Positions 1-7,895 of a stretch of 39,484 nucleotides of DNA are shown here, one piece after another (the first letter of the stretch is position 1; each line of letters starts with the position of its first letter). This DNA comes from Acidobacteriota bacterium (lineage in GTDB: Bacteria > Acidobacteriota > Blastocatellia > Pyrinomonadales > Pyrinomonadaceae). The notes below the pieces were generated by a model, which searched no databases, was not told the DNA's origin, and saw nothing but the letters and a program-made list of their open reading frames with translations. A program made the position numbers and the translations under genes. The stretch is from positions 1 to 39,484 of the forward strand of contig JAIVJG010000171.1 of the NCBI GenBank assembly GCA_020200155.1. The letters run 5' to 3'.

Positions 1-259
1 GAACAGCAGCCTCGCCGCCGAACATCATCATAATGAGGAAAATAAATGTATCCGAAACTGAAATGTAGCTCTTGATGAGTGGAATTTGAACAGTAATCCG
101 TGAACCGAAGATGACAGTAATGACAGCTAAAAGCAGAAATCGCCGGTCGAGTTGTGCAGAGTTTACCCGCAGCGCCGAGTAGACGAACGCCACTGCGCCC
201 AGCGCGACGACCAGAAACGTCAGAAGCTTGAGGTGATGTTCTTTGCCCGGTAATCTCAT
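1..259 (-). CDS. N-terminus of a multi-TM membrane protein, probably a sensor (partial)
   Basis: Reading the minus strand from ATG at 259 gives 86 uninterrupted codons to the window edge, so the gene is cut and only its N-terminus is visible. The translation begins MRLPGKEHHLKLLTFLVVAL. It holds three hydrophobic stretches, at about residues 13-28, 42-58 and 68-82, and includes the segment ISVSDTFIFLIMMMFGGEAA. This resembles the membrane-sensing front half of GGDEF or HD-domain signalling proteins seen in Acidobacteria, but no catalytic domain lies inside the window, so that identity is inference. The ribosome site is weak (a GAG about 12 bases upstream). A long, structured 5' region precedes it. 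Confidence 0.65.
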   Translation of the reverse strand, partial: MRLPGKEHHLKLLTFLVVALGAVAFVYSALRVNSAQLDRRFLLLAVITVIFGSRITVQIPLIKSYISVSDTFIFLIMMMFGGEAAV

Positions 260-431
260 GTGAGGTATCTCAACCTTGAAATATATTTAAGTGCTTCGCC
301 GGAAAGTATTGCTGTCATGTTTGAAAACTCATCGCCCTACTCTCTCCAGTCTGGAATTCGGAGGATTCACAGGCGGAAGCAATCAGCATCGCTTTCGCCT
401 TTTCTACCCTTACTATTTCATACAAAGTGTG

Positions 432-530
432 TCGTCGCCGGCACACACCTTGGAGGCTAACCTCCGGTGACGGCTCGGGTCGCGCCGAGAGTTTTTTCAG
501 CTTTGCCCTTACCACAAGTGGTAAGCGGGC
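432..530. other. Structured block, candidate regulatory RNA or attenuator
   Basis: Several helices lie close together: GGAGG/CCTCC at 452-456/461-465 with a CTAA loop; GTCGCCG at 434-440 able to pair with CGGTGAC at 465-471 (one G-U); CTCGG/CCGAG at 474-478/485-489 followed by TTTTTT at 492-497, which is terminator-like on the plus strand; and CTTACCA/TGGTAAG at 508-514/519-525. On the minus strand the block would lie in the 5' leader of the gene starting at 259. I looked for conserved cyclic-di-GMP, cobalamin, TPP, glycine and fluoride riboswitch cores and could not match any. Direction and function are open. Confidence 0.35.
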
Positions 531-898
531 CTGCCGGTAATCCTGCAAGGAGTGTGCCGTAGTTGTTTTGGGTTATTTGTCGAATGCCGTTGGAGAAAGT
601 CTTCCACCTGTTGCGGAGCGTCCTGTCGTGTAAGTACCGGAGCGGTCAGTTTGAGTAGCCAGTTGGTCAAAATGAATTTTTTCAATCAGTTCGATTGGTG
701 TTCTTCTGCTCCACCCAACGACTAAGGGCACAATAGTCTCACGGCATGATGCTTGCCACTGTTATTAACACTGGACACTCAAGTATGTTTCAAAGGGGGG
801 AATGTAGTCTCAGCAACAACGTCAGGTAGTTGGTCGTTTTCAATATCTAACAGGGATTGTGTTTTGGCTATGTATGCTAACGCACAGACAGATCTCCT

Positions 899-924
899 TT
901 CGAGTGGTTAACTCACCACTCGAA
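899..924. repeat. Perfect 9-bp inverted repeat
   Basis: TTCGAGTGG at 899-907 is perfectly complementary to CCACTCGAA at 916-924, with an 8-base spacer. It lies about 140 bases upstream of the secreted protein gene. There is no T-run on either side that would make a good terminator, so an operator or RNA leader structure is equally possible. Confidence 0.5.
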
Positions 925-974
925 TTTAAAAATTCAACATACGGTGAGAACCAGCGGCTCCCTCCTTATGCCTC

Positions 975-996
975 AGAGATAAGATTGCTTATCTCT
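975..996. repeat. Perfect 9-bp hairpin with 4-base loop
   Basis: AGAGATAAG at 975-983 pairs perfectly with CTTATCTCT at 988-996 across an ATTG loop. It lies 67 bases before the start codon at 1064, in the likely 5' untranslated region. No U-rich tail follows, so it is more likely a leader stem (stability or translation control) or a protein-binding palindrome than a terminator. Confidence 0.5.
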
Positions 997-1063
997 ATAT
1001 TACGCAGCAGTGAAGATGACCCACCACCCAACGTTCTACCAACTTCAGGAGATTAAATAAGAA

Positions 1064-1552
1064 ATGCTAAAAAGCACGAGAAAAGTTCCAATGTATATCG
1101 CACTAGCCATCGCGATTGCACTGCTATTCGTTATCCAGCCGCAGTTGTTAATGGCACAAGCCACTACCATCACGACTAATGTGGAGATGCCAGTCAATCA
1201 AACGGTGACGGATTGTAACGGGCAGCCCGTCATCCTCAGCGGAACGGTACACATGGTTGTTCACTCCACGACGGACGCTAACGGCAGCACTCACGTTACC
1301 ATTCACTCCAATTATCAAGACGTGAGCGGCACATCACCATCGGGCATCACATACCGTGGCGTCAACAGCGTCGAGACCACATTCAACAGCAGCGGGCCTC
1401 AAAGCGAGGTCACTACTGTTGATAACGTGCTGCTCGTCAGCCAAGGCTCAACTGATAACTTGAGAATAAGCGCTACGGCCCACATCACCATCAATGCCAA
1501 CGGAGTGGCGACCGCCCAATTCACGCGCCTTGCAGTTACGTGTAATGGGTAG
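1064..1552 (+). CDS. Secreted hypothetical protein
   Basis: A 162-residue protein with a clear signal peptide: a basic start (MLKSTRKVP), a hydrophobic core at about residues 11-29 and a likely cleavage after AQA near residue 33. The mature part is rich in Thr, Ser, Val and Asn with alternating hydrophobic residues, typical of an all-beta secreted domain. Two cysteines, near the start (TDCNGQP) and end (VTCNG), could form a disulphide. I recognise it only as a type of hypothetical exported protein common in Acidobacteria; its function is unknown. AGGAGA at 1047-1052, 11 bases before the ATG, supports the start. It ends before a strong terminator and so appears to be monocistronic. Confidence 0.8.
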   Translation: MLKSTRKVPMYIALAIAIALLFVIQPQLLMAQATTITTNVEMPVNQTVTDCNGQPVILSGTVHMVVHSTTDANGSTHVTIHSNYQDVSGTSPSGITYRGVNSVETTFNSSGPQSEVTTVDNVLLVSQGSTDNLRISATAHITINANGVATAQFTRLAVTCNG

Positions 1553-1626
1553 CCAGATTCGAAAGTGAGCTAACACCTCTCTCACCATAGTTCATTAGTC
1601 TTCATCCAATCGTACGCAGAAATACG

Positions 1627-1660
1627 GAGGCCCCGATCTACGGATCGGGGCTTCTATTTC
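1627..1660 (+). terminator. Rho-independent terminator of the secreted protein gene
   Basis: A 12-bp stem (1627-1638 with 1643-1654, one G-U pair) whose core GCCCCGATC/GATCGGGGC is perfect closes on a TACG loop. It is followed by a T-rich stretch ending TATTTC. It lies 75 bases after the stop at 1552. Confidence 0.8.
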
Positions 1661-1926
1661 GTCGCGTGAGCAAAGTGCCCCCTCCCAGAGGGTTGAGAAA
1701 TTCCGACGGAACTCGTCAGGCTGACCGCTCAATAATTCAATTAGATGTCTTGATTCGCTAACGCCACAGCATCAGGGACGGCTCAAGTGAGGCAAAGATT
1801 GAAAAACTGATGTGTTGTGCCCGCGAGCCTGATGTGGCATGGGACTTGATAATGCGGTTAGGCGAGGGACAGCCAGTTTTGGCCGGCACCTCCGAATATC
1901 TGACAGATTGCCCCAAGGATGTAGAG

Positions 1927-3852
1927 ATGAGAAAACAGAAACTCAACGTCTGGTTGACATGCGTTATGGCCGTCTCGTTGATTGTCCCGATAATTTCGGG
2001 CGGCTTCGGCACGAATAACGTCAAAGCCGGCTCTGTGACGAAAAAACTCCCTCACGCCAAGCTCTCTAAAGACTTGCTGGAGCATGTGCATAACGCACGC
2101 GGATACGAACGTGTGCGCGTCATTGTTCAACCCTCGTATAGCTGGGGTAAAGCACACGATGAGGCTATTCAGGCTCATGGCGGAGATGTGAAACAGCAAT
2201 TCGGTAACCTTGAGGAGCGCGTCGTCGAGTTGCCGACCTACGCCGTCGAACTGTTGGCCGCCCGTGATGATGTCGAGTATGTGTCGCCAGACCGCGAGAT
2301 TGAATCAAGCGGTCATCTCTTAACGACCACCGGCGCGTATGGGCTTGCTGCGACTTCCGGTAGGGGGAGCCTGGATGGAACCGGCATCGGCATTGCAATC
2401 TTTGACTCTGGTGTCGATAGCGCACACATATCATTCACTTCAAACAAACAGAACCACATCGTCAAGAGCGTGGATTTCACCGGCGAAGGAATTACGACCG
2501 ACCCCTACGGCCACGGCACTCACGTCGCTTCGATGGCTATCGGAAGCGGCAACGTCTCGACGACGACAACCACATCAATCAATACGTATCAGGGGATGGC
2601 ATTTAACTCTAATGTGGTCAACGTGCGAGTCCTCAACTCACAGGGTAAGGGCACGCTCTCCGGGCTGCTCAATGCGGTGGACTGGGTTTTAGCCAACCGC
2701 AGTCTTTACAAAATTCGCGTTGCCAACATGAGCCTCGGCATGGCAGCCGTTGATTCTTACCAGAACGATCCGGCGTGCAAGGCCGTGCGCCGAATGGTGG
2801 ATGCGGGCATCGTCGTCGTCGTCGCCGCAGGCAACAACGGCAAAGACAGCAGTGGGCGTAAGCTCTACGGCGGTATCCATTCGCCGGGCAACGAGCCTTC
2901 CGCCATCACGGTCGGAGCCACGAACACCTATGGCACAGACGCGCGCTCGGACGACACGGTCACGACCTACAGTTCGCGCGGGCCGACTCGCAGCTATTCG
3001 ACTGACCTGCTCGGCGTCAAACATTATGACAATCTCGTCAAGCCTGATTTAGTCGCCCCCGGCAATAAAATAGTCGGCGCGCAAGCGGTGAATAATTATA
3101 TCTTCACAAACTACCCGCAGGTTAATTCCTACACCTCGGCAAACGCGAAGATGATGTGGATGAGCGGGACTTCGGTGGCAGCACCCGCCGTCGCGGGCGC
3201 GGCGGCTCTGGTTCTACAGGCGAATCCGAGCTTAACTCCTAATCTCGTTAAAATGGCTCTGATGTACACGGCGCAGCAACTCCCCGGCTACAACATGTTC
3301 GAGCAGGGCGCGGGCGAGGTCAACGTGCGCGGCGCGACTGATTTGGCAAAGCGCATTCGCACCGACTTGTCGTCCACGACCCCGCTCGGCGCGCCGCTTC
3401 TGACCACCGGCCCGACGCTGACGCCTCAATCAATCATTGCTTCACAGACCGTCACCTGGGCGCAGGGCATCAACATCGGCCAGACTGCTGCCACGGGGAC
3501 AGAGTTGATCACCAAGTACCAGAAAATTTACGGACTGGGCACGCTGCTTGGCAACGGGGTGTTGATCAGCAATGGCGTGCTGATCGGCAACGGGACAATG
3601 ATTTCAAATGGCGTGCTGCTTGGCAATAACATCCTCATCAGCACAGGCATTACATTGAGTGAGGGCACCTACTTCTGTGGCACCGGAGTTCTGCTCGGTA
3701 ATACCCTGCCGCTCAACGATGGGGACGTGCTTGGCGATGGTGTGATGACAAGCGACGGAGTAATGATGGCCGACGGCACGACGGCAGGGGATTACACTGT
3801 GGATGCGCTAAACGCCATGGTCAACGGAGACAACACAGCTTGCATGAAATAA
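1927..3852 (+). CDS. Secreted S8 (subtilisin-family) serine protease with hexad-repeat C-terminus
   Basis: The chosen ATG at 1927 follows AAGGA at 1915-1919 and gives a normal signal peptide (MRKQKLNVWL plus a hydrophobic core); the longer ORF from 1810 would bury it. The protein is 641 residues. Order: signal peptide (1-~35), an inhibitor-I9-like propeptide (about 60-128, ending VEYVSPDREIE), then the catalytic domain. Its triad is Asp160 (IFDSGVD), His196 (GHGTHVAS) and Ser416 (GTSVAAP), with oxyanion Asn303 (AAGNNG). All key residues are present, so an active secreted endopeptidase is expected. After about residue 535 the sequence becomes a six-residue repeat of the form L-[IL]-[GS]-N-G-V, then a looser GDGV-type array. 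The C-terminus lacks a membrane anchor. No operon partner is obvious. Confidence 0.92.
   Translation: MRKQKLNVWLTCVMAVSLIVPIISGGFGTNNVKAGSVTKKLPHAKLSKDLLEHVHNARGYERVRVIVQPSYSWGKAHDEAIQAHGGDVKQQFGNLEERVVELPTYAVELLAARDDVEYVSPDREIESSGHLLTTTGAYGLAATSGRGSLDGTGIGIAIFDSGVDSAHISFTSNKQNHIVKSVDFTGEGITTDPYGHGTHVASMAIGSGNVSTTTTTSINTYQGMAFNSNVVNVRVLNSQGKGTLSGLLNAVDWVLANRSLYKIRVANMSLGMAAVDSYQNDPACKAVRRMVDAGIVVVVAAGNNGKDSSGRKLYGGIHSPGNEPSAITVGATNTYGTDARSDDTVTTYSSRGPTRSYSTDLLGVKHYDNLVKPDLVAPGNKIVGAQAVNNYIFTNYPQVNSYTSANAKMMWMSGTSVAAPAVAGAAALVLQANPSLTPNLVKMALMYTAQQLPGYNMFEQGAGEVNVRGATDLAKRIRTDLSSTTPLGAPLLTTGPTLTPQSIIASQTVTWAQGINIGQTAATGTELITKYQKIYGLGTLLGNGVLISNGVLIGNGTMISNGVLLGNNILISTGITLSEGTYFCGTGVLLGNTLPLNDGDVLGDGVMTSDGVMMADGTTAGDYTVDALNAMVNGDNTACMK
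3544..3790 (+). repeat. Coding hexapeptide repeat array (18-bp period) in the protease C-terminus
   Basis: From about 3544 the protease reading frame encodes consecutive six-residue units such as LLGNGV, LISNGV, LIGNGT, MISNGV, LLGNNI and LISTGI. They are clean for about seven units, then degenerate into LGDGVM, TSDGVM and MADGT. Period-6 repeats with a small residue, Asn and Gly suggest a beta-solenoid-like fold; this is inference. Confidence 0.7.
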
Positions 3853-4267
3853 TGTGAGGGTCTCTGGTAGTTAAGCAGACTACGTAATTTCAACTTTGAA
3901 GTGCAACTTTGAACTTGGTAGTTAGAGGGCAAGGCTGCGATAGCATCCTTGCTGCTTTAACGATCAAGTCAAGGAAGTACTGCTGACTCATATCGCAGCT
4001 TATCCGTGAGCAAAGATACCGGATTTACGCCCGCTTCCGAATTGAGCACCTGTGTGGCTGAATTGTGGTTGACGACAAAACAGCCACAATCAAGTTGAGC
4101 CGCGCACACCTTCTCTTCATTCAAGTCTTAAATTTTCCAGAGCATTTGTGATTTCATGTCTGCTACATAGCGCGAGGACTGTGGCCTTTCGCTTGCTACC
4201 TGAATTCGACGGTGAAGCTTTCCAGTCTTCACCCCAGAAAATAAAGACTTTGAAGAAGGAGCAGACG
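3853..4267. other. Intergenic region with competing stems
   Basis: No credible gene is present. Seen here: a short weak hairpin GTAGT/ACTAC near 3868-3885 just after the protease; a 10-base direct repeat CAACTTTGAA at 3891-3900 and 3904-3913; and two overlapping perfect stems at 4053-4090 that cannot form together (TGTGGCTG with CAGCCACA; ATTGTGG with CCACAAT). The region probably holds the promoter and leader of the small gene at 4268, but no convincing -35/-10 pair was found. Confidence 0.5.
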
Positions 4268-4519
4268 ATGAAGAACATTTTGAAGAATACGGCGTTGTCA
4301 ATGGCGCTCGCGCTTTCCCTGTGCGCGCCCGCAGTAGTCATGGCTAAGGCTAAAGTAATGAAGCACAGCGCCGAGCATATGACGGCGGTCAAGAAGTGCA
4401 ACGACGATTACAAGGCGGCGATTAAGGACGCCAAGGCCAGGAAGGGCAAGGAGCGCAAAGCGGCGGAAGCGGCGGCACGCGCGGCCAAGAAGCAGTGCAT
4501 GGCGAGCGCCCCGAAGTAA
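4268..4519 (+). CDS. Small Lys/Ala-rich secreted protein
   Basis: An 83-residue protein. ATG at 4268 is preceded by AAGGAG at 4256-4261 with ideal 6-base spacing, so this start is preferred over the upstream in-frame start at 4148. It has a signal peptide (MKNILKNTALSMALALSLCA, cleavage probably after VMA) and a mature domain dominated by Lys, Ala, Arg and Glu that is predicted helical. Two mature cysteines flank the helix (KKCNDDYKAA and KKQCMAS) and could form a disulphide or bind metal. I recognise no family; a periplasmic helical-hairpin protein is all that can be said. Confidence 0.75.
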   Translation: MKNILKNTALSMALALSLCAPAVVMAKAKVMKHSAEHMTAVKKCNDDYKAAIKDAKARKGKERKAAEAAARAAKKQCMASAPK

Positions 4520-4656
4520 GGTGTTTGCCGACGCAGTCTGGCCCCGATAGTGCGACCATGCCGGGCGGCTCGGAGTCGGACGGTCAGGTCATGGGCTATC
4601 TCAAGAGAGCGGGCGTCGAGAGGTATTCACACCTCGCGAGATGCCGGAACGAATGA

Positions 4657-4690
4657 AGGGCGCGGTTATTCTCCGGAATAGCAGCGCCTT
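4657..4690 (+). terminator. Probable terminator-like hairpin
   Basis: An imperfect 14-bp stem (4657-4670 with 4677-4690, two mismatches and one wobble) with a CTCCGG loop is followed by a short T-containing stretch. It lies between the small secreted protein gene and the histidine kinase gene and could end transcription of the former. The T-run is weak. Confidence 0.4.
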
Positions 4691-4810
4691 TCCGCTATTA
4701 ACGGCTTCGCGAACGTCAACGAGGCTTGAAGCGGGAGTTAGCGACTCGCTCCGCATGTGCTTTTAGCCAACCACCCGGACTTCTTCATTCGCGCAGAGGT
4801 TTGTGTAAGA

Positions 4811-6481
4811 ATGAGACAGCTCGTAGCTCATGTGTCCGGCAGGTTCATGATCCGTATGCGGTCGCTCTCGCTCCACACCAAAACCACTCTGCTGACTTCC
4901 GCGATCACGCTCGCGGCGCTGAGCGTCTTTGTCGTGCTCATCAGCATCCGCGTGGCGGACGACGTGCGCGGGGAGCAGAAGGAGTTGGCGGGACTCCAGG
5001 CCGTCAATCTGGCCGAACACATCAGCCAGATGCCCAGTCCGCGCGACCCGCAGGAACTGGCGCGCGCGGCGGCGCTCGTGAAAGGCGCGCGGCCAGACGC
5101 CGTGAGCGTCCGCATCTGGGAGCGCGTGGGCGGCGTCTTCGTCGAGGTGGCGGCGTCGGCGACGAGCGAGCCGGCGGACGAGATTCCCGAAGAGACGAAG
5201 GCGGCGCTGCGCGGCGGCCTCGCCTCGAAGAGTATCTCGGTGCGCCCCACGAGCGCGAGGGATTCGCTCTACCGCGTCTTCGCGCCCGTCACAGAGGGCG
5301 GGCGGCTGAGCGGCGCGGTCGAGGTCATCGAAAGACTCGACGACGCGCCATCCATCGCAATGCGTTACGAGCAGAGCGCCATCTGGCTCGCACTTGCCGC
5401 CGTCGTACTCATCACCATCGCCACATACTTTCTTTTCCGCCGGCTGGTCTACGGGCCGGTCGGACGACTCCTCTCGGCGATGGGCCGTGCCAAGGCGGGC
5501 GACCTACAGGCCGAAGCCCCCTTGCGCGCAGGGGACGAACTGGGACTACTTTCGCGCGAGTTCAACAGCCTCATCGCGCGCCTGCGCGAGATGACGGAGG
5601 AGCGCGAGGAGCACAGCCGTCTTCTGCAAGAGCTCGTCCGCGAGGCGACTTCCGACATCGAGCAGCAGAGACAGCAACTCGAAGAAGCCTACCTGCTGCG
5701 CGAGCAGATGCAGCGCCGCCTGATCGAACTCAATCGCCTCGCAGCCGCCGGGCAGACCGCCGCGCAGTTCGCGCACGAGGTCGGCACGCCGCTCAACCTC
5801 ATCAGCGGCCACGTCCAACTTCTGCGCGCGAGCCTGCCGCCCGACGCCGTCGCCGCCGGGAAGCGACTGGAAACCATCAGCACACAGATCGAGCGCATCG
5901 AGCGCATCGTCCGTCGAATGCTCGACCGCACGCGCCCCGACACGACCGAGATGGAGCGGCTCGACCTCAATGCCCTGCTCCGGCGCATCTTCGACGCCAC
6001 GGCCCCCGCGCTCGAAGCGCAAGGCGTCCGGCTGCGCGCGTCTTTGCATCAATCGCTGCCGCACATCAACGGCGACGCCGACCGCCTTCAGCAAGTCTTC
6101 CTCAACCTCATCAACAACTCGCTCGACGCGACGCGCGAGGGCGGCGAGCTTAACGTCAGCACCTTTCTCAAGCACGATGATGGAGACGGCCCGCAGGTGT
6201 TCGTGGATTTCGCCGACACTGGTTGCGGCATGACGCCCGAAGTCCGCGCGCACATCTTCGACCCGCTGTACACGACCAAAGAGCGTGGGCGCGGCACGGG
6301 ACTCGGCCTCGTCGTCGTCAGCCAGGCAATCAGCGACCACGGCGGCAGCCTCGAAGTCGAGAGTGAAACCGGCCAGGGCACGCGCTTTCGTCTCAGGTTC
6401 CCGGCGGCGACCCGGCACGGCGCGCCGGACGAAGCCCCGGCAGTTGCGACGGCAGACCAACTCGTCCCGCAGAAGGGTTAG
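4811..6481 (+). CDS. Membrane-bound sensor histidine kinase (NtrB-like)
   Basis: About 556 residues from ATG 4811. In-frame alternatives at 4757 and 4847 are also possible and none has a strong ribosome site. Order: a first membrane segment (residues ~23-45), a periplasmic sensor region of about 130 residues, a second membrane segment (IWLALAAVVLITIATYFLF), a HAMP domain, a coiled coil, HisKA, then the ATPase domain. Phospho-acceptor His322 sits in AHEVGTPLN; the N box is LNLINNSLDAT, G1 is DTGCGM and G2 is GRGTGLGLVV. All are intact. It should autophosphorylate in response to an unknown extracytoplasmic signal and pass phosphate to the regulator encoded 12 bases downstream, with which it clearly forms an operon. 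It lacks any visible PAS domain. Confidence 0.9.
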   Translation: MRQLVAHVSGRFMIRMRSLSLHTKTTLLTSAITLAALSVFVVLISIRVADDVRGEQKELAGLQAVNLAEHISQMPSPRDPQELARAAALVKGARPDAVSVRIWERVGGVFVEVAASATSEPADEIPEETKAALRGGLASKSISVRPTSARDSLYRVFAPVTEGGRLSGAVEVIERLDDAPSIAMRYEQSAIWLALAAVVLITIATYFLFRRLVYGPVGRLLSAMGRAKAGDLQAEAPLRAGDELGLLSREFNSLIARLREMTEEREEHSRLLQELVREATSDIEQQRQQLEEAYLLREQMQRRLIELNRLAAAGQTAAQFAHEVGTPLNLISGHVQLLRASLPPDAVAAGKRLETISTQIERIERIVRRMLDRTRPDTTEMERLDLNALLRRIFDATAPALEAQGVRLRASLHQSLPHINGDADRLQQVFLNLINNSLDATREGGELNVSTFLKHDDGDGPQVFVDFADTGCGMTPEVRAHIFDPLYTTKERGRGTGLGLVVVSQAISDHGGSLEVESETGQGTRFRLRFPAATRHGAPDEAPAVATADQLVPQKG

Positions 6482-6493
6482 TTCATTACGGAG

Positions 6494-7876
6494 ATGAAAC
6501 GCATACTCGTCGTTGACGACGATCAGGCTTCCTGCGAACTGCTGCGCGAGATTCTGGCGACGCAGGGTTGGAGCGTCGAGGCGGCGCAGACACCCGATCA
6601 GGCTCTGGAGTTGGCCGGGCGCATGAAGTTCGACCTGGTGGTCAGCGACATCAATCTTGAGGCCGAGCAGACCGGACTCGACCTCCTGAAAAGCCTGCGC
6701 GCAGAGTGTCCCGTCATCCTCGTGACGGGTTTCGGCACGCTCGACACGGCGGTCGAAGCGTCGCGCGAAGGCGCGTGGGATTTCGTCTCGAAGCCTTTTA
6801 AAGTCGAAGAAGTGGTGGCGACGGCGCGGCGCGCACTGGAACGCGCGGCGGGCGCAAGCCGGGAGGCGTCCGAAGAGGCGTCGCCCGAAGCCATCACGTC
6901 GCGCTACGAAGACACGGGACTGACGGGACGCGCGCCCTCGATGATCGAGCTATACAAAGAGATCGCGCGCGTCGCGCCCTCGCGCTCGACCGTCGCCATC
7001 ATCGGCGAGAGCGGCACGGGCAAGGAACTCGTCGCACGCGCCATTCACAAGCATAGCCCGCGACAGGGCGGCCCCTTCGTCGCCGTCAACTGCGGCGCGC
7101 TGACCGAGACGCTGCTTGAAGCTGAATTGTTCGGGCACGTGCGCGGCTCGTTTACAGGCGCGACCGCCGACCGCAGAGGACTCTGGGAAGAAGCGCAGGG
7201 CGGCACGCTCTTTCTCGACGAGGTCGGCGAGACGAGCCAGGCGATGCAGGTCAAGCTCCTGCGCGCGTTGCAGGAGGGCGAGATCAAACGCGTCGGAGCG
7301 GCGCGCACCACACACGTTGACGCGCGCGTCGTGGCCGCCACCAACCGCGACCTTGAGAAGGAAGTGAAGGCCGGTAACTTTCGCGAAGACCTTTTCTACC
7401 GCCTGAGCGTCGTCACGCTTCGCGTGCCCGCACTGCGCCAGAGACGCACAGACATCCCTCTGCTGGCCGAGAGGTTTTTGCGGCGCGCGGCCTCTGAGGG
7501 GGTGAAACGCGGTCGCCTGCGTTTTCAGGAAGAGACGCTCAAGTTTCTCGTCGCCTACGACTGGCCGGGCAACGTGCGTGAGCTTGAATCGGCGGTCGAG
7601 TATGCCGCGCTGCACGCGCGCGGCGCGGAGGTCGCGCCGGAAGACTTGCCGCCGAAGCTGCAATCCGCCGAGGTGCGGACGGCGGCGGCGCGCTCGCCGC
7701 TGGCTGCGCTCTACGAAGACATGCCTTCGCTCGACGAACTCGAACGGCGTTACCTGATTCACGTCCTCGAAGTGGTCGGCGGCAACCGCACACGCGCGTC
7801 GGAAATCCTCGCCATAGACCGCCGCACGCTCTACCGCATGGCTGAACGCTTCGGCGTCAGCCTCGACGCGGACTAA
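6494..7876 (+). CDS. NtrC-family sigma54-dependent response regulator
   Basis: 460 residues in three domains. The receiver (1-~120) has the acidic pair VVDDDQ, phosphorylation site Asp52 in VVSDINL, Thr in LVTGFG and Lys in VSKPFK. The AAA+ sigma54-interaction domain (about 140-375) has Walker A GESGTGKE (~171-178), Walker B GGTLFLDEVGE and an R-finger region. The sigma54 loop reads GSFTGA (from residue 218) instead of the commoner GAFTGA. A Fis-type helix-turn-helix closes the protein (NRTRASEILAIDRRTLYRM). It is predicted to activate sigma54 promoters when phosphorylated by the upstream kinase. I found no convincing -24/-12 promoter in the window, so the targets are unknown. Confidence 0.93.
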   Translation: MKRILVVDDDQASCELLREILATQGWSVEAAQTPDQALELAGRMKFDLVVSDINLEAEQTGLDLLKSLRAECPVILVTGFGTLDTAVEASREGAWDFVSKPFKVEEVVATARRALERAAGASREASEEASPEAITSRYEDTGLTGRAPSMIELYKEIARVAPSRSTVAIIGESGTGKELVARAIHKHSPRQGGPFVAVNCGALTETLLEAELFGHVRGSFTGATADRRGLWEEAQGGTLFLDEVGETSQAMQVKLLRALQEGEIKRVGAARTTHVDARVVAATNRDLEKEVKAGNFREDLFYRLSVVTLRVPALRQRRTDIPLLAERFLRRAASEGVKRGRLRFQEETLKFLVAYDWPGNVRELESAVEYAALHARGAEVAPEDLPPKLQSAEVRTAAARSPLAALYEDMPSLDELERRYLIHVLEVVGGNRTRASEILAIDRRTLYRMAERFGVSLDAD

Positions 7877-7895
7877 GCCGGGAGCGGCGTAAATT

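Larger units (their letters stand above)
260..1063. other. Long intergenic region with several hairpins
   Basis: This 804-base gap separates the divergent membrane-protein gene and the secreted-protein gene at 1064. No ORF in it looks coding: those present are short, lack ribosome sites and resemble no family. It contains a compact structured block at about 432-530 and two strong hairpins (899-924 and 975-996) close to the downstream gene, annotated separately. Between about 545 and 860 I see nothing recognisable, and no tRNA-like fold. Base composition is closer to balanced than in the rest of the window. Confidence 0.6.

Noticed and set aside
432-530. Cyclic-di-GMP (GEMM-type) riboswitch
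   Set aside because: GGGCAAAGC on the minus strand hinted at it, but the second conserved half and the tetraloop receptor layout could not be aligned, so only a generic structured block is claimed.
859-1056. 65-residue open frame before the secreted protein
   Set aside because: It spans both hairpins, has no ribosome site and resembles no protein.
1810-1926. Longer protease start at 1810
   Set aside because: It would place 39 unrelated residues before a normal signal peptide; ATG 1927 has a good ribosome site.
4726-6153. 475-residue Arg/Ala/Gly-rich plus-strand frame overlapping the histidine kinase
   Set aside because: Out-of-frame shadow; the kinase frame carries all catalytic boxes.
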